Shown here piece by piece: positions 7,288 to 13,680 of a stretch of DNA of 13,782 nt (positions are counted from its first letter, which is position 1; the number at the start of each line of letters is the position of its first letter). The notes under the pieces were generated by a model that was given only the letters and a program-made list of their open reading frames with translations, was not told the origin of the DNA and did no database searches. The DNA is from an uncultured Alistipes sp. GTDB lineage: Bacteria > Bacteroidota > Bacteroidia > Bacteroidales > Rikenellaceae. Position numbers and translations under genes: made by a program. Where the stretch lies: assembly GCA_900542505.1 (NCBI GenBank), contig UQNV01000053.1, positions 1 to 13,782 of the forward strand, read 5' to 3'.

Positions 7288-7489
7288 TGTGCGAATTCCG
7301 CTTCTACGGTGAATGGAAGGATTCTGCGGCTGCCGACTTACCCCCCCCCTGCCCAAGTCTCGAAGGTCAGCCCGTTTGCAGGTTCGTCGCCTCTGCCGTT
7401 CCGCTCGGTCGGAGCGTCGGGAGGTGCTGTTCCATGCCCCGTGCGGAGCGTGGTGACGGACCATTTCGTTCAACCTAAATTGAATACGT
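7288..7489 (+). other. Leader / expression-platform region between riboswitch and lipoprotein gene
   Basis: About 200 nt of transcribed leader. It contains a C9 tract at 7341-7349, a small CGCTC/GAGCG hairpin near 7400, and a TGGT-gacgg-ACCA hairpin about 25 nt before the ATG. The last is the best visible candidate for a structure affecting initiation. A 47-codon ORF from about 7313 has arginine-rich composition and is not supported as a gene. Confidence 0.5.
7341..7349 (+). repeat. C9 homopolymer in the riboswitch leader
   Basis: Nine consecutive C residues lie 54 nt after the aptamer and about 140 nt before the lipoprotein start. It is the longest homopolymer I noticed in the window. Tracts of this length can slip during replication and change in length between cells. 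Confidence 0.8.
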
Positions 7490-8968
7490 ATGAAGAAAAC
7501 GGGTTTCATGGTGTCGTGCCTGCTGCTCCTGTGCAGCTGCCACGACCGAAAGGAGGGGGGCGCCGAGCCTCCCGTACGTCAGCTGGAGGTTGCCTTTGCC
7601 GATGCCTCCGATGTCGAATTTGCGCCGGGTGAGCAGCGCAGCATCCCCTTCACGGTCCGCAGCACGGAGTTCGCGGGGCTGGAGTTTGCAGCGACGGCCG
7701 AGGGCGAGGAAGCCTCCCGGTGGAGCCTCTCCGTCGAGCAGGGGAGGGTCGAGGATGCCTCCATGCCCTGCCTGCTGAAGGCGCAGGCCCCCGCGGAGGA
7801 GGGGCAGACGCGCCTTACGGTGACGGTGACCGCTCCCGAGGGGCTGCGCCGCGAGGCCTCGATTGCGGTGCGTGTGGTCAGTCCGACTGCACCCGACCCG
7901 GAGCCCGACCCCGGTCCCGAGGCCGTGGAGCTCAGCGTCGCAGGACGGGCCAACTGCTACATCATCCCGGCGGCTGGCTGCTACATGTTCGACGCTACGG
8001 TGCGCGGCAACGGTGTGGGCGACGGGGCCTCCATCGCCCTCTCCGACGACATGAGTGCCGACTGGCTCTGGGCCACGACGGGCGTCGGGGAGACGCTCGG
8101 CGAGGTGCGGTTCGATGCGGCCCGCGGGCGGATTTACGTGACCGTCGAACCCTTTGTGGCGGGCAATGCGCTGGTGGTGCTGACCGACGCGCAGGGGGCG
8201 GTCGTCTGGAGCTGGCACCTCTGGTTTACGGAGCAGCCCTCGACGGTCACCTACGCCAATGGCCGCGTAATGCAGGACCGCAACCTCGGCGCCACGTCGG
8301 CCACGCCCGGCGAGCCGACCGCCTATGGCCTCTACTATCAGTGGGGGCGCAAGGAGCCCTTCTGCGGGGGCGTGACGACCGAAAGCTCGGCCGAGAGCAT
8401 GGCCCAGGCCCGCGCGGGCACCACGGTCAACCCCGCCTTTGCCGAGGCGCACGCCTGGCAGCAGGCCTCCGGTGCCGAACTTTCGACGCTCGGGTATGCC
8501 GCGGCGCATCCCATGACCTTCCTCTCCAACAAGGGTACGACGGGCTATTACGACTGGCTCGCCAGTCCGCGCGACGACCTGTGGGCGCCGCAGAAGAGCT
8601 GCTACGACCCCTGCCCTCCGGGTTACCGCGTGCCCGACCGCGACACGTGGGACGACTTTGCCGACGCCGGGAACCGCTACATCGACGGGGTCAGCGAGTG
8701 GGACGGCACGCTCTACGGCATGACCTACATCCACGGCGACCTTCGCGACTGGTATCCGGCCCAGGGTTACCGCAACCGCGACCGGGGCAATCTCGTGGGG
8801 CTCGGAACGACGCGTACGGGCCACTACTGGTCCAACTACCGTTCGGGACAGACCATCTCGCACTTCTACGTCTCGAAGCGCCTGAGCACGGGCAAACTGC
8901 TTCAGCCCCAATCGACCGACAAGTCCGATGCGGCCTACGGCTACAACGTGCGCTGCCAGCGAGAGTAG
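7490..8968 (+). CDS. B12-riboswitch-controlled lipoprotein with Ig-like N-terminus and Fibrobacter-type major paralogous domain
   Basis: The 492-aa product has a lipoprotein signal: MKKTGFMVSCLLLLCSC with lipobox LCS-C17. It should be lipidated and exported to the envelope, possibly the cell surface. Residues about 30-130 look like a beta-sandwich (BACON/Ig-like), followed by a Pro/Asp linker (133-144). A second beta module (146-250) begins with the ANCYIIPAAGCYMF motif common in Bacteroidetes lipoproteins. The C-terminal half (about 256-491) has the hallmarks of the Fibrobacter succinogenes major paralogous domain: VMQDRNLGATS, LYYQWGRKEPF, DPCPPGYRVPDRDTW, GHYWSN and terminal YNVRCQRE. This fold is C-type-lectin/sulfatase-modifying-factor-like and is usually binding, not catalytic. 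A cobalamin riboswitch lies upstream, suggesting a role in B12 capture or a B12-sparing process. I do not see a BtuG beta-propeller. No terminator is visible after it; a tandem repeat starts at its stop. Confidence 0.85.
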   Translation: MKKTGFMVSCLLLLCSCHDRKEGGAEPPVRQLEVAFADASDVEFAPGEQRSIPFTVRSTEFAGLEFAATAEGEEASRWSLSVEQGRVEDASMPCLLKAQAPAEEGQTRLTVTVTAPEGLRREASIAVRVVSPTAPDPEPDPGPEAVELSVAGRANCYIIPAAGCYMFDATVRGNGVGDGASIALSDDMSADWLWATTGVGETLGEVRFDAARGRIYVTVEPFVAGNALVVLTDAQGAVVWSWHLWFTEQPSTVTYANGRVMQDRNLGATSATPGEPTAYGLYYQWGRKEPFCGGVTTESSAESMAQARAGTTVNPAFAEAHAWQQASGAELSTLGYAAAHPMTFLSNKGTTGYYDWLASPRDDLWAPQKSCYDPCPPGYRVPDRDTWDDFADAGNRYIDGVSEWDGTLYGMTYIHGDLRDWYPAQGYRNRDRGNLVGLGTTRTGHYWSNYRSGQTISHFYVSKRLSTGKLLQPQSTDKSDAAYGYNVRCQRE

Positions 8969-9052
8969 CAGGCGGGTAGCAGGCGGGTTGTGGGCTCGAA
9001 GCAGGCTCGTAACAGGCGGGTAGTGGGCGTGTAGCCGGCTCGCGGCGGGCTG
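8965..9052. repeat. 11-bp-period tandem repeat (about 8 units) starting at a stop codon
   Basis: Eight consecutive 11-bp units, all beginning with G, fill 88 bp. The first two, GTAGCAGGCGG, are identical. Later units are variants such as GAAGCAGGCTC, GTAACAGGCGG, GTAGTGGGCGT and GTAGCCGGCTC. The first unit contains the TAG stop codon of the lipoprotein gene (8966-8968). The array ends about 120 bp before the phosphatase start. Confidence 0.85.
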
Positions 9053-9155
9053 CCGTACCCCGGGCAGTTCCGGGCAGCCGTTTCGGTTCTGTTCCGCAGC
9101 GATGACATTCTTGTGAAACCGCTCCCGTGCAGGCACATGTTGTCGGAAAAAGGAG

Positions 9156-9163
9156 TATCTTTG
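9156..9163 (+). promoter_or_regulatory. -7 element of the alkaline phosphatase promoter
   Basis: TATCTTTG is a perfect TAnnTTTG and is identical to the -7 box of the riboswitch promoter. It ends 8 nt before the ATG, so the mRNA would be nearly leaderless. No TTTG box is seen at the standard spacing upstream, which may mean activator dependence. Confidence 0.6.
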
Positions 9164-9171
9164 TTCTCGTT

Positions 9172-10278
9172 ATGAAAAAGATGACTATTCTGCTTGCCTG
9201 GACGTTGAGCCTCCTTGCCTGGGGCGTAATCCGGGCCGCGAACCCCGAAGGCGAGGTCCGTAACCTGATTTTCATGGTGGGCGACGGCATGGGACTGGCC
9301 CATGTCTCGATGCTGATGGTCGAGAACGGCTATGCTCCGACCTCCTTCGACCGTGCGCAGGGCGTGGGGCTTCTCTGCACCCGCTCGGCCAACAACCGCG
9401 TGACCGACTCGGCCGCCGCGGCGACGGCCCTGGCTACGGGACACAAGACCGGCAACGGAACCATCGGCCAGTCGCTCGACGGCAAGCGTTACGAGTCGCT
9501 CATGAAACGGGCCTCCGGGTGCGGCATGCGGAGCGGTATCGTGGTGAGCTGTCATCTTCAGCATGCTACTCCCGCGGCATTCTATGCCCATGCGGCGTCG
9601 CGCGAGGATATGCAGACCATTACCCGTGACCTGTTGGCGAGTGGCGTCGACGTGCTTTTCGGGGGCGGCCGCAAGTGGCTTGCGGAGGAGTGCCCCGACG
9701 GAGGCACCTATTTCGACGCCTTCCGCCGACGCGGGTATACGGTTGTCGACCGCCTCGAGCAGACCGATACGCTCCGCCGCGGCCGGGTGCTGGGCGCCTT
9801 TGCCGAGAGGCACCTCGCGGCAGCGCCCGAGCGGGGCGACTACCTCCCGCGGGCGACGCGCAAGGCGCTCGAGCTGCTCACGGCCGACGATTCGCTGCAG
9901 CGAGGCTGGATGCTGCTGGTCGAGGGGTCGCTCATCGACCAGGCGGCCCACGACAACGATGCCGAACGCCTTCTGGCCGAACTGCGCGACTTCGATGCCG
10001 CCGTCGGCGAGGCGATGGACTATGCCGATGCACATCCCGGTACGCTGGTGGTCGTGGTTGCCGACCACGAGACGGGCGGCCTTTCGATTCCGGCCAACGA
10101 CGAGGACTTCACACAGGCCGAGAACGGGCTCTACTATAACTTCGGCTCGGAGAGCCACACCGGGACGCTCGTCCCGGCCTATTTCTACGGCACGGGCGCA
10201 GACCGCCTGGGCGGCGTGATGGACAATACGCAGCTCTCGCGGCGTCTGGCCCGTCTGCTCGGCCTGCCGCAGGACTGA
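9172..10278 (+). CDS. Secreted alkaline phosphatase (PhoA superfamily)
   Basis: This phosphomonoesterase releases phosphate from organic esters outside the cytoplasm. I start it at ATG 9172 (MKKMTILLAW). An earlier in-frame ATG at 9127 lies before the promoter and would bury the signal peptide. The product is 368 aa with a cleavable signal at about 1-22. Metal and active-site residues are complete: D38 in VGDGMG, nucleophile S80 in VTDSAAAATALATG, H131 and T133 in HATPAAF, E251 and D256/H260 in LVEGSLIDQAAHDND, D298-H299 in ADHETGG, and H329 in ESHTGT. The His at 131, where E. coli PhoA has Asp153, resembles Bacillus and animal enzymes. At 368 aa it is compact for the family. No Pho-box-like element was recognised. 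It stands alone, with a convergent operon to its right. Confidence 0.95.
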   Translation: MKKMTILLAWTLSLLAWGVIRAANPEGEVRNLIFMVGDGMGLAHVSMLMVENGYAPTSFDRAQGVGLLCTRSANNRVTDSAAAATALATGHKTGNGTIGQSLDGKRYESLMKRASGCGMRSGIVVSCHLQHATPAAFYAHAASREDMQTITRDLLASGVDVLFGGGRKWLAEECPDGGTYFDAFRRRGYTVVDRLEQTDTLRRGRVLGAFAERHLAAAPERGDYLPRATRKALELLTADDSLQRGWMLLVEGSLIDQAAHDNDAERLLAELRDFDAAVGEAMDYADAHPGTLVVVVADHETGGLSIPANDEDFTQAENGLYYNFGSESHTGTLVPAYFYGTGADRLGGVMDNTQLSRRLARLLGLPQD

Positions 10279-10447
10279 CGCTGCGAAGTCCCGTCGGGCT
10301 GACGCTTCGGCCTGCCGCCGGGATGTTCGGCAGCGTTGAGGCCGTGGACCGCACCAGCCGCACCGGATACACCGGCCGCACCTCCGCCGCATTCTCCGGC
10401 CTGATATGCACCTTCTCCCTCCCTGCCCGGGAACTGACGCAAAGACA

Positions 10448-10484
10448 AAGAGGGCGCCCGCTGAACCAGGTCGGGCGCCCTCTT
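10448..10484. terminator. Shared hairpin terminator between convergent transcription units
   Basis: A perfect 13-bp inverted repeat, AAGAGGGCGCCCG (10448-10460) and CGGGCGCCCTCTT (10472-10484), has an 11-nt loop. On the minus strand it is followed by a T-rich TTGTCTTTG and lies 38 bp beyond the M56 gene stop, so it mainly ends that operon. On the plus strand only TT follows; it could still stop read-through from the phosphatase gene. Confidence 0.85.
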
Positions 10485-10521
10485 CCGCTTGATGGCTGAA
10501 TCTTGGTATGAACGTGTCGGA

Positions 10522-12915
10522 CTACTGCTCCGGGGCGAAGCCGACGACCTGAAGCGTTTCGACCGAGCCTTCGGGAGCCGGAGTTTTTGCCTGGCTGGGC
10601 TCCTTGCTGCCCATTATGGCGAACTTGACGGGGAGCACCAGCTTTACACGGACCGCCTTCCCCTTGTCGCGTCCCGGTTGCCAGTGTGAGGACGATGCCT
10701 TGATGATGCGCTCTACCTCGGTGCTTAACTGCCGGCTGGGTGATTGCAGGGTCTCGGCGTTCGAGATTGAGCCGTCTCGCTCGACCACGAACGAGCAGAC
10801 AACGAGCCCTCCTGCCTTCTCCTTGAGTGCGTCGGCCGGGTAGCGAACCTGCGTCTGGAGCCACTGCCGGAACGTCGTTAGGTCGCCGCCCTGGAACGAG
10901 GGCATCGTCTCGGCCAGCGTTACCGGGGCATCCTCCTCCGCAGCCGGGCCGTCGGTTTGGCCAACTGCCGGGGTACCGGCACCTGTGGCGGCCTCGCTCT
11001 GCCTGGGAAGGCTGAAGTCCACCGGAACGACATACTTCACGCGGACCGTTTCGCCCTTCTGCATGCCGGGGGTCCAGCGGGGCGAGTTCGCAAGCACGCG
11101 CCGCACCTCATTGGTGAGCAGCCGGTCGGGCGACTGCAGCGCCGTGATGTTCGAGACCGAACCGTCGCGCTCGACGACGAACGAGCAGACGACACGCCCC
11201 TCGATTCGCTGCTTGAGCGCTTCGGCCGGGTAACGCACCTCGGTCTGGAGCCACTCGCGGAACTTGAGCAGGTCACCGCCCTCGAACGAGGGCATCGTTT
11301 CGGCCACGATGAAGGGGGGCTCCTCCGTCTCCCGGGCCATCTCCTGGAGGGTGAGGGTTGTAATCTCCAACGCGCCGAAGCGTCCCCGCTCCTCGCCGTA
11401 GCGCTTCACGGCATCCTCGGCATGAATGAATGTCACGCTGCCGATGTTGGTCGGTATTTCGTTGATTTCGGTTTCGACGCCGTCGACCATGTAGAGCGGC
11501 GTCCCAGCCACGCCGTTCTTGTCGCGGAACGTGATGACCAGGGGCTTCCCCTCCTGTTGGGGCTGCCGGGCCTCGTCGCGCGTGTCGTCGGCGCTGTTGT
11601 CGAGCAAGATGACCTGTGAGAAGTTCTCTTCGCGGGGAACATCGACCAGTCGGGTTTCGTAGCCGATGCAGGAGACCTCGAGCAGGCTTCCCTGCGGTAC
11701 GGTCAGTTCGGCCACCCCCTTTTCGTCGGTGACCGCTCCCAGCGTGGAGTCCTTGACGCGGACGATTACACCCGAGGCGGCCCGTTTCATCGTGAACTGC
11801 TTTCCGTCCTCGGTAAAGTTCCTCAGGGCGACCGTAAGGTGTACGCGGCAGCTCTTCTCCGCGGGTTCGGCTTTCGGTGCGGCAGCGGTGGGCTGCTGCA
11901 GGGTGTTTTCTGCCGCATGCCCGGCTGCGTCGGCCGGGATGTTTTCGGGGGTGGCAGTCGTGGAGTGTGTCTCGGCCGTAGCGGCAGGGGTCGACGCGGG
12001 TGCGGCGGTCTTCTCGGCGGTTTCGGCCGGCAGGATGACCGCGGCGCGCGAAGTGAAGGCAAAGGCGCAGAACAGGCCGATGATGAAGGGCAGTGTGGCT
12101 GCGAGCCGGAGCCGTGGATGGCGGTTCGGGGGTTGTGAAGTCATCATTTTGAGTCGTTTTTTGGTCAGTGAACTGCGCAGCCCGTTGGCTATTTCCGGAC
12201 TATAACCGAAAAGCTGCATGAAAAGCGTATCTACGTAGCGGTTGATTGCATATCCCGATGCGAGGACGTCGCTGTCGGCCTCGTACTCCTCGACCTCGAC
12301 CAGCCGCCGCGCGGCGAGCCAGACGAAGGGGTTCCACCACAGCGCGGCCTTGAGAAGCTCCATGGCGAGCCGCTCCAGCGAGTGGCGCCGGCGGATGTGG
12401 CTCGCCTCGTGAAGCAGCACGGCCTCCAGCTCGCGGTCGGGAAGCTGTTCCCAGACATATACCCGTCCGAAGAAGGAGAACGAGGCGCACTGCTGCCGCG
12501 TGCGGACGAGCGTGATGCGTCCCGTGCGGGTGACGGAGGCACCGCGACCGAGCTGCCGGATGTGCCACAGCTGGGCGATGCAGGCTCCGAGCGTTACGAC
12601 CACCCCCGCGGCGTAGAGCCATAGGGCGATATCCGCGGTCGTGAGGGGTTCGGCCTCGGTCATCGTCACCGTCGCCGTTTCGGTTGCGGCGGGTTCCCAC
12701 GTCGGAAGCGCGGGCCCGGCCGTGAGGCGGATGACCTCGCCCGGGTAGAGCGGTATGCGCAACAGCGGGATGACGGCGGCAAGCAGCGGCAGCGCGAGCA
12801 GCCAGCCGCGGCACCATCCGAAGGCGACGCGGCGGTCGAGCAGCAGGCGGTAGCAGGCGTAGAGCACGCCGCCGCAGACGAGCGATTCGACGAGGTATGT
12901 GGTCAGTTCTTTCAT
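10522..12915 (-). CDS. M56 metallopeptidase fused to carboxypeptidase-regulatory-like, TonB-plug-like and two TonB_C domains
   Basis: This 797-aa inner-membrane protein is of the BlaR1/MecR1-like class. N-terminal helices lie at about 7-27, 38-55 and 95-117. The cytoplasmic zinc-protease domain has H169-E-x-x-H173 and the third ligand E210 in EYEAD. A further helix (271-290) leads to the periplasm. An Ala/Thr/Pro linker (about 294-352) follows. Residues about 378-438 resemble a CarboxypepD_reg beta-sandwich (GVIVRVKDSTLGAVTDEKG...IGYE). Residues about 470-520 (PLYMVDGV...RYGEERGRFGALEITT) resemble a TonB-receptor plug. Two TonB_C domains lie at about 537-636 and 667-766, exactly 130 residues apart. 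By analogy with BlaR1, signal sensing would activate the protease and inactivate the BlaI-type repressor encoded just upstream, 69 bp away in the same operon. The ligand is unknown. The intact HExxH suggests an active enzyme. Confidence 0.9.
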   Translation of the reverse strand: MKELTTYLVESLVCGGVLYACYRLLLDRRVAFGWCRGWLLALPLLAAVIPLLRIPLYPGEVIRLTAGPALPTWEPAATETATVTMTEAEPLTTADIALWLYAAGVVVTLGACIAQLWHIRQLGRGASVTRTGRITLVRTRQQCASFSFFGRVYVWEQLPDRELEAVLLHEASHIRRRHSLERLAMELLKAALWWNPFVWLAARRLVEVEEYEADSDVLASGYAINRYVDTLFMQLFGYSPEIANGLRSSLTKKRLKMMTSQPPNRHPRLRLAATLPFIIGLFCAFAFTSRAAVILPAETAEKTAAPASTPAATAETHSTTATPENIPADAAGHAAENTLQQPTAAAPKAEPAEKSCRVHLTVALRNFTEDGKQFTMKRAASGVIVRVKDSTLGAVTDEKGVAELTVPQGSLLEVSCIGYETRLVDVPREENFSQVILLDNSADDTRDEARQPQQEGKPLVITFRDKNGVAGTPLYMVDGVETEINEIPTNIGSVTFIHAEDAVKRYGEERGRFGALEITTLTLQEMARETEEPPFIVAETMPSFEGGDLLKFREWLQTEVRYPAEALKQRIEGRVVCSFVVERDGSVSNITALQSPDRLLTNEVRRVLANSPRWTPGMQKGETVRVKYVVPVDFSLPRQSEAATGAGTPAVGQTDGPAAEEDAPVTLAETMPSFQGGDLTTFRQWLQTQVRYPADALKEKAGGLVVCSFVVERDGSISNAETLQSPSRQLSTEVERIIKASSSHWQPGRDKGKAVRVKLVLPVKFAIMGSKEPSQAKTPAPEGSVETLQVVGFAPEQ

Positions 12916-12984
12916 GGGCGGGAGGGGCGGTGAGCGTGGAACATGGTTGCCGGGTAGTGCAGTGCTCCGTGGGCGGCCGGCGGA

Positions 12985-13377
12985 TTATTTGCGAAGGGTC
13001 TGCATGATTCCGAGTATCTCCTCCATCTCCTTCATCGAAATCTGCTCGTGCTGCGAGAAGAAGGAGACCATCTGAGCCAGCGAGCCGTTGAAGTAGGAGC
13101 CCAGCATCGACTGCATGACGTTGTGGGCGTATGCCTCACGGGCCACGAGCGGGTGGTAGCGGTGGCTCTTGCCCTCGGCCGTGTGGCCGACGAAGCCCTT
13201 GTTCTCCAGAATCTTGAGGAATGTGGCCACGGTCGTGTACTTGGGGTGCGGCTCGTCGGTGCGGGCGAGTATGTCGTTGACGGTCGCCTCGCCCAGCTGC
13301 CAGAGTATCTGCATGATTTCCTCCTCGCCGCGTGTGAGCGACGGGGCGGGGGTGTTGTTTTTCGTCCTTGTATCCAT
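12985..13377 (-). CDS. BlaI/MecI/CopY-family winged-helix repressor
   Basis: I start the protein at the ATG complementary to 13375-13377 (MDTRTKNNTP), giving 130 aa. The frame remains open upstream, but the extension is arginine-rich and overlaps leader DNA. The winged-helix domain covers about 14-76 with recognition helix HPKYTTVATFLKILENKG (44-61) and wing around GKSHRYHP. The C-terminal helices (80-130) include YFNGSLAQMVSFF, the dimerisation and protease-cleavage region in BlaI and MecI. The protein binds as a dimer and is inactivated by cleavage through a BlaR1-like partner; here the M56 fusion gene follows in the same operon. Two matching operators overlap the promoter, so autoregulation is expected. 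No beta-lactamase gene is seen nearby, so the regulon is probably not antibiotic-specific. Confidence 0.93.
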   Translation of the reverse strand: MDTRTKNNTPAPSLTRGEEEIMQILWQLGEATVNDILARTDEPHPKYTTVATFLKILENKGFVGHTAEGKSHRYHPLVAREAYAHNVMQSMLGSYFNGSLAQMVSFFSQHEQISMKEMEEILGIMQTLRK

Positions 13378-13455
13378 GGTCGTATCTGCGGTTCTGCGTT
13401 TTTGAGCGGCTGTCGGTCGGCGAGGGCGCGTGCCGCGGTTTCTCACCCTCCGATA

Positions 13456-13487
13456 CAAATGTCCTACTAATTTTTTAGAAATGCAAA
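13456..13487 (-). promoter_or_regulatory. Promoter of the repressor-M56 operon
   Basis: On the minus strand there is TTTG (plus-strand CAAA 13484-13487), a 20-bp spacer, then GACATTTG (plus-strand CAAATGTC 13456-13463), matching 7 of 8 bases of TAnnTTTG. It gives a leader of about 70 nt before the repressor ATG. One operator fills the spacer between the two boxes. Confidence 0.8.
13465..13480. promoter_or_regulatory. BlaI-type operator 1 (between the promoter boxes)
   Basis: TACTAATTTTTTAGAA is a near-palindrome with half-sites TACTAA and TTAGAA around TTTT. It sits within the 20-bp spacer of the operon promoter, so repressor binding would exclude RNA polymerase. It shares the inner 12-mer CTAATTTTTTAG with operator 2. 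It resembles the TACTA...TAGTA dyads bound by BlaI/MecI proteins. Confidence 0.78.
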
Positions 13488-13493
13488 TTTTTC

Positions 13494-13509
13494 TTCTAAT
13501 TTTTTAGTA
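13494..13509. promoter_or_regulatory. BlaI-type operator 2 (upstream of the -33 box)
   Basis: TTCTAATTTTTTAGTA is the mirror partner of operator 1: its right half TTAGTA is the reverse complement of operator 1's left half, and its left half TTCTAA that of operator 1's right half. Centres are 29 bp apart, with the -33 box between the two sites. Confidence 0.75.
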
Positions 13510-13510
13510 G

Positions 13511-13680
13511 TTTGTCTCTTTTTTATCCGCAGCGGGTTTTCCCGTGCCGGGCGGTCGAGCGGGTCTCCGGGGCAAAACGGGGCGCGAAACGGGGCGCGAA
13601 GGGCGAATGGAGGAGCAGGGGAGGGAGGTGGAGGCAGGTTCTCGGACCGGGGTTGCGGCGAGAGGTTGGCCGGCCGGCGG
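13511..13680. other. Intergenic DNA upstream of the repressor operon
   Basis: GC- and G-rich DNA with no convincing ORF, promoter or RNA on either strand. It holds a short 12-bp tandem duplication (13575-13598) and leads into the 50-bp repeat at the window edge. Confidence 0.5.
13575..13598. repeat. 12-bp tandem duplication
   Basis: AAACGGGGCGCG occurs twice in immediate succession (13575-13586 and 13587-13598), followed by a partial degenerate third copy. Confidence 0.7.

Noticed and set aside
7475..9136. 553-codon minus-strand ORF antisense to the lipoprotein gene
   Set aside because: Its translation is rich in Arg, Gly, Pro, His and Val without domain motifs, while the plus strand has a clear lipobox and domain structure. 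It is a GC-rich shadow.
8941..10392. 483-codon minus-strand ORF over the alkaline phosphatase
   Set aside because: Its C-terminus merely translates the 11-bp repeat and the rest mirrors the phosphatase gene; no signal or domain is seen.
12985..13377. Antibiotic-resistance regulator (beta-lactam sensing) on the basis of BlaI/M56 similarity
   Set aside because: No beta-lactamase or PBP gene is nearby, and the sensor's periplasmic part has TonB_C and carboxypeptidase-regulatory-like domains, not a penicillin-binding domain.
13378..13458. N-terminal extension of the BlaI-type repressor to 157 aa
   Set aside because: It is arginine-rich and would begin at the promoter -7 box, so it cannot be translated from the proposed promoter. 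The 130-aa form matches the family.
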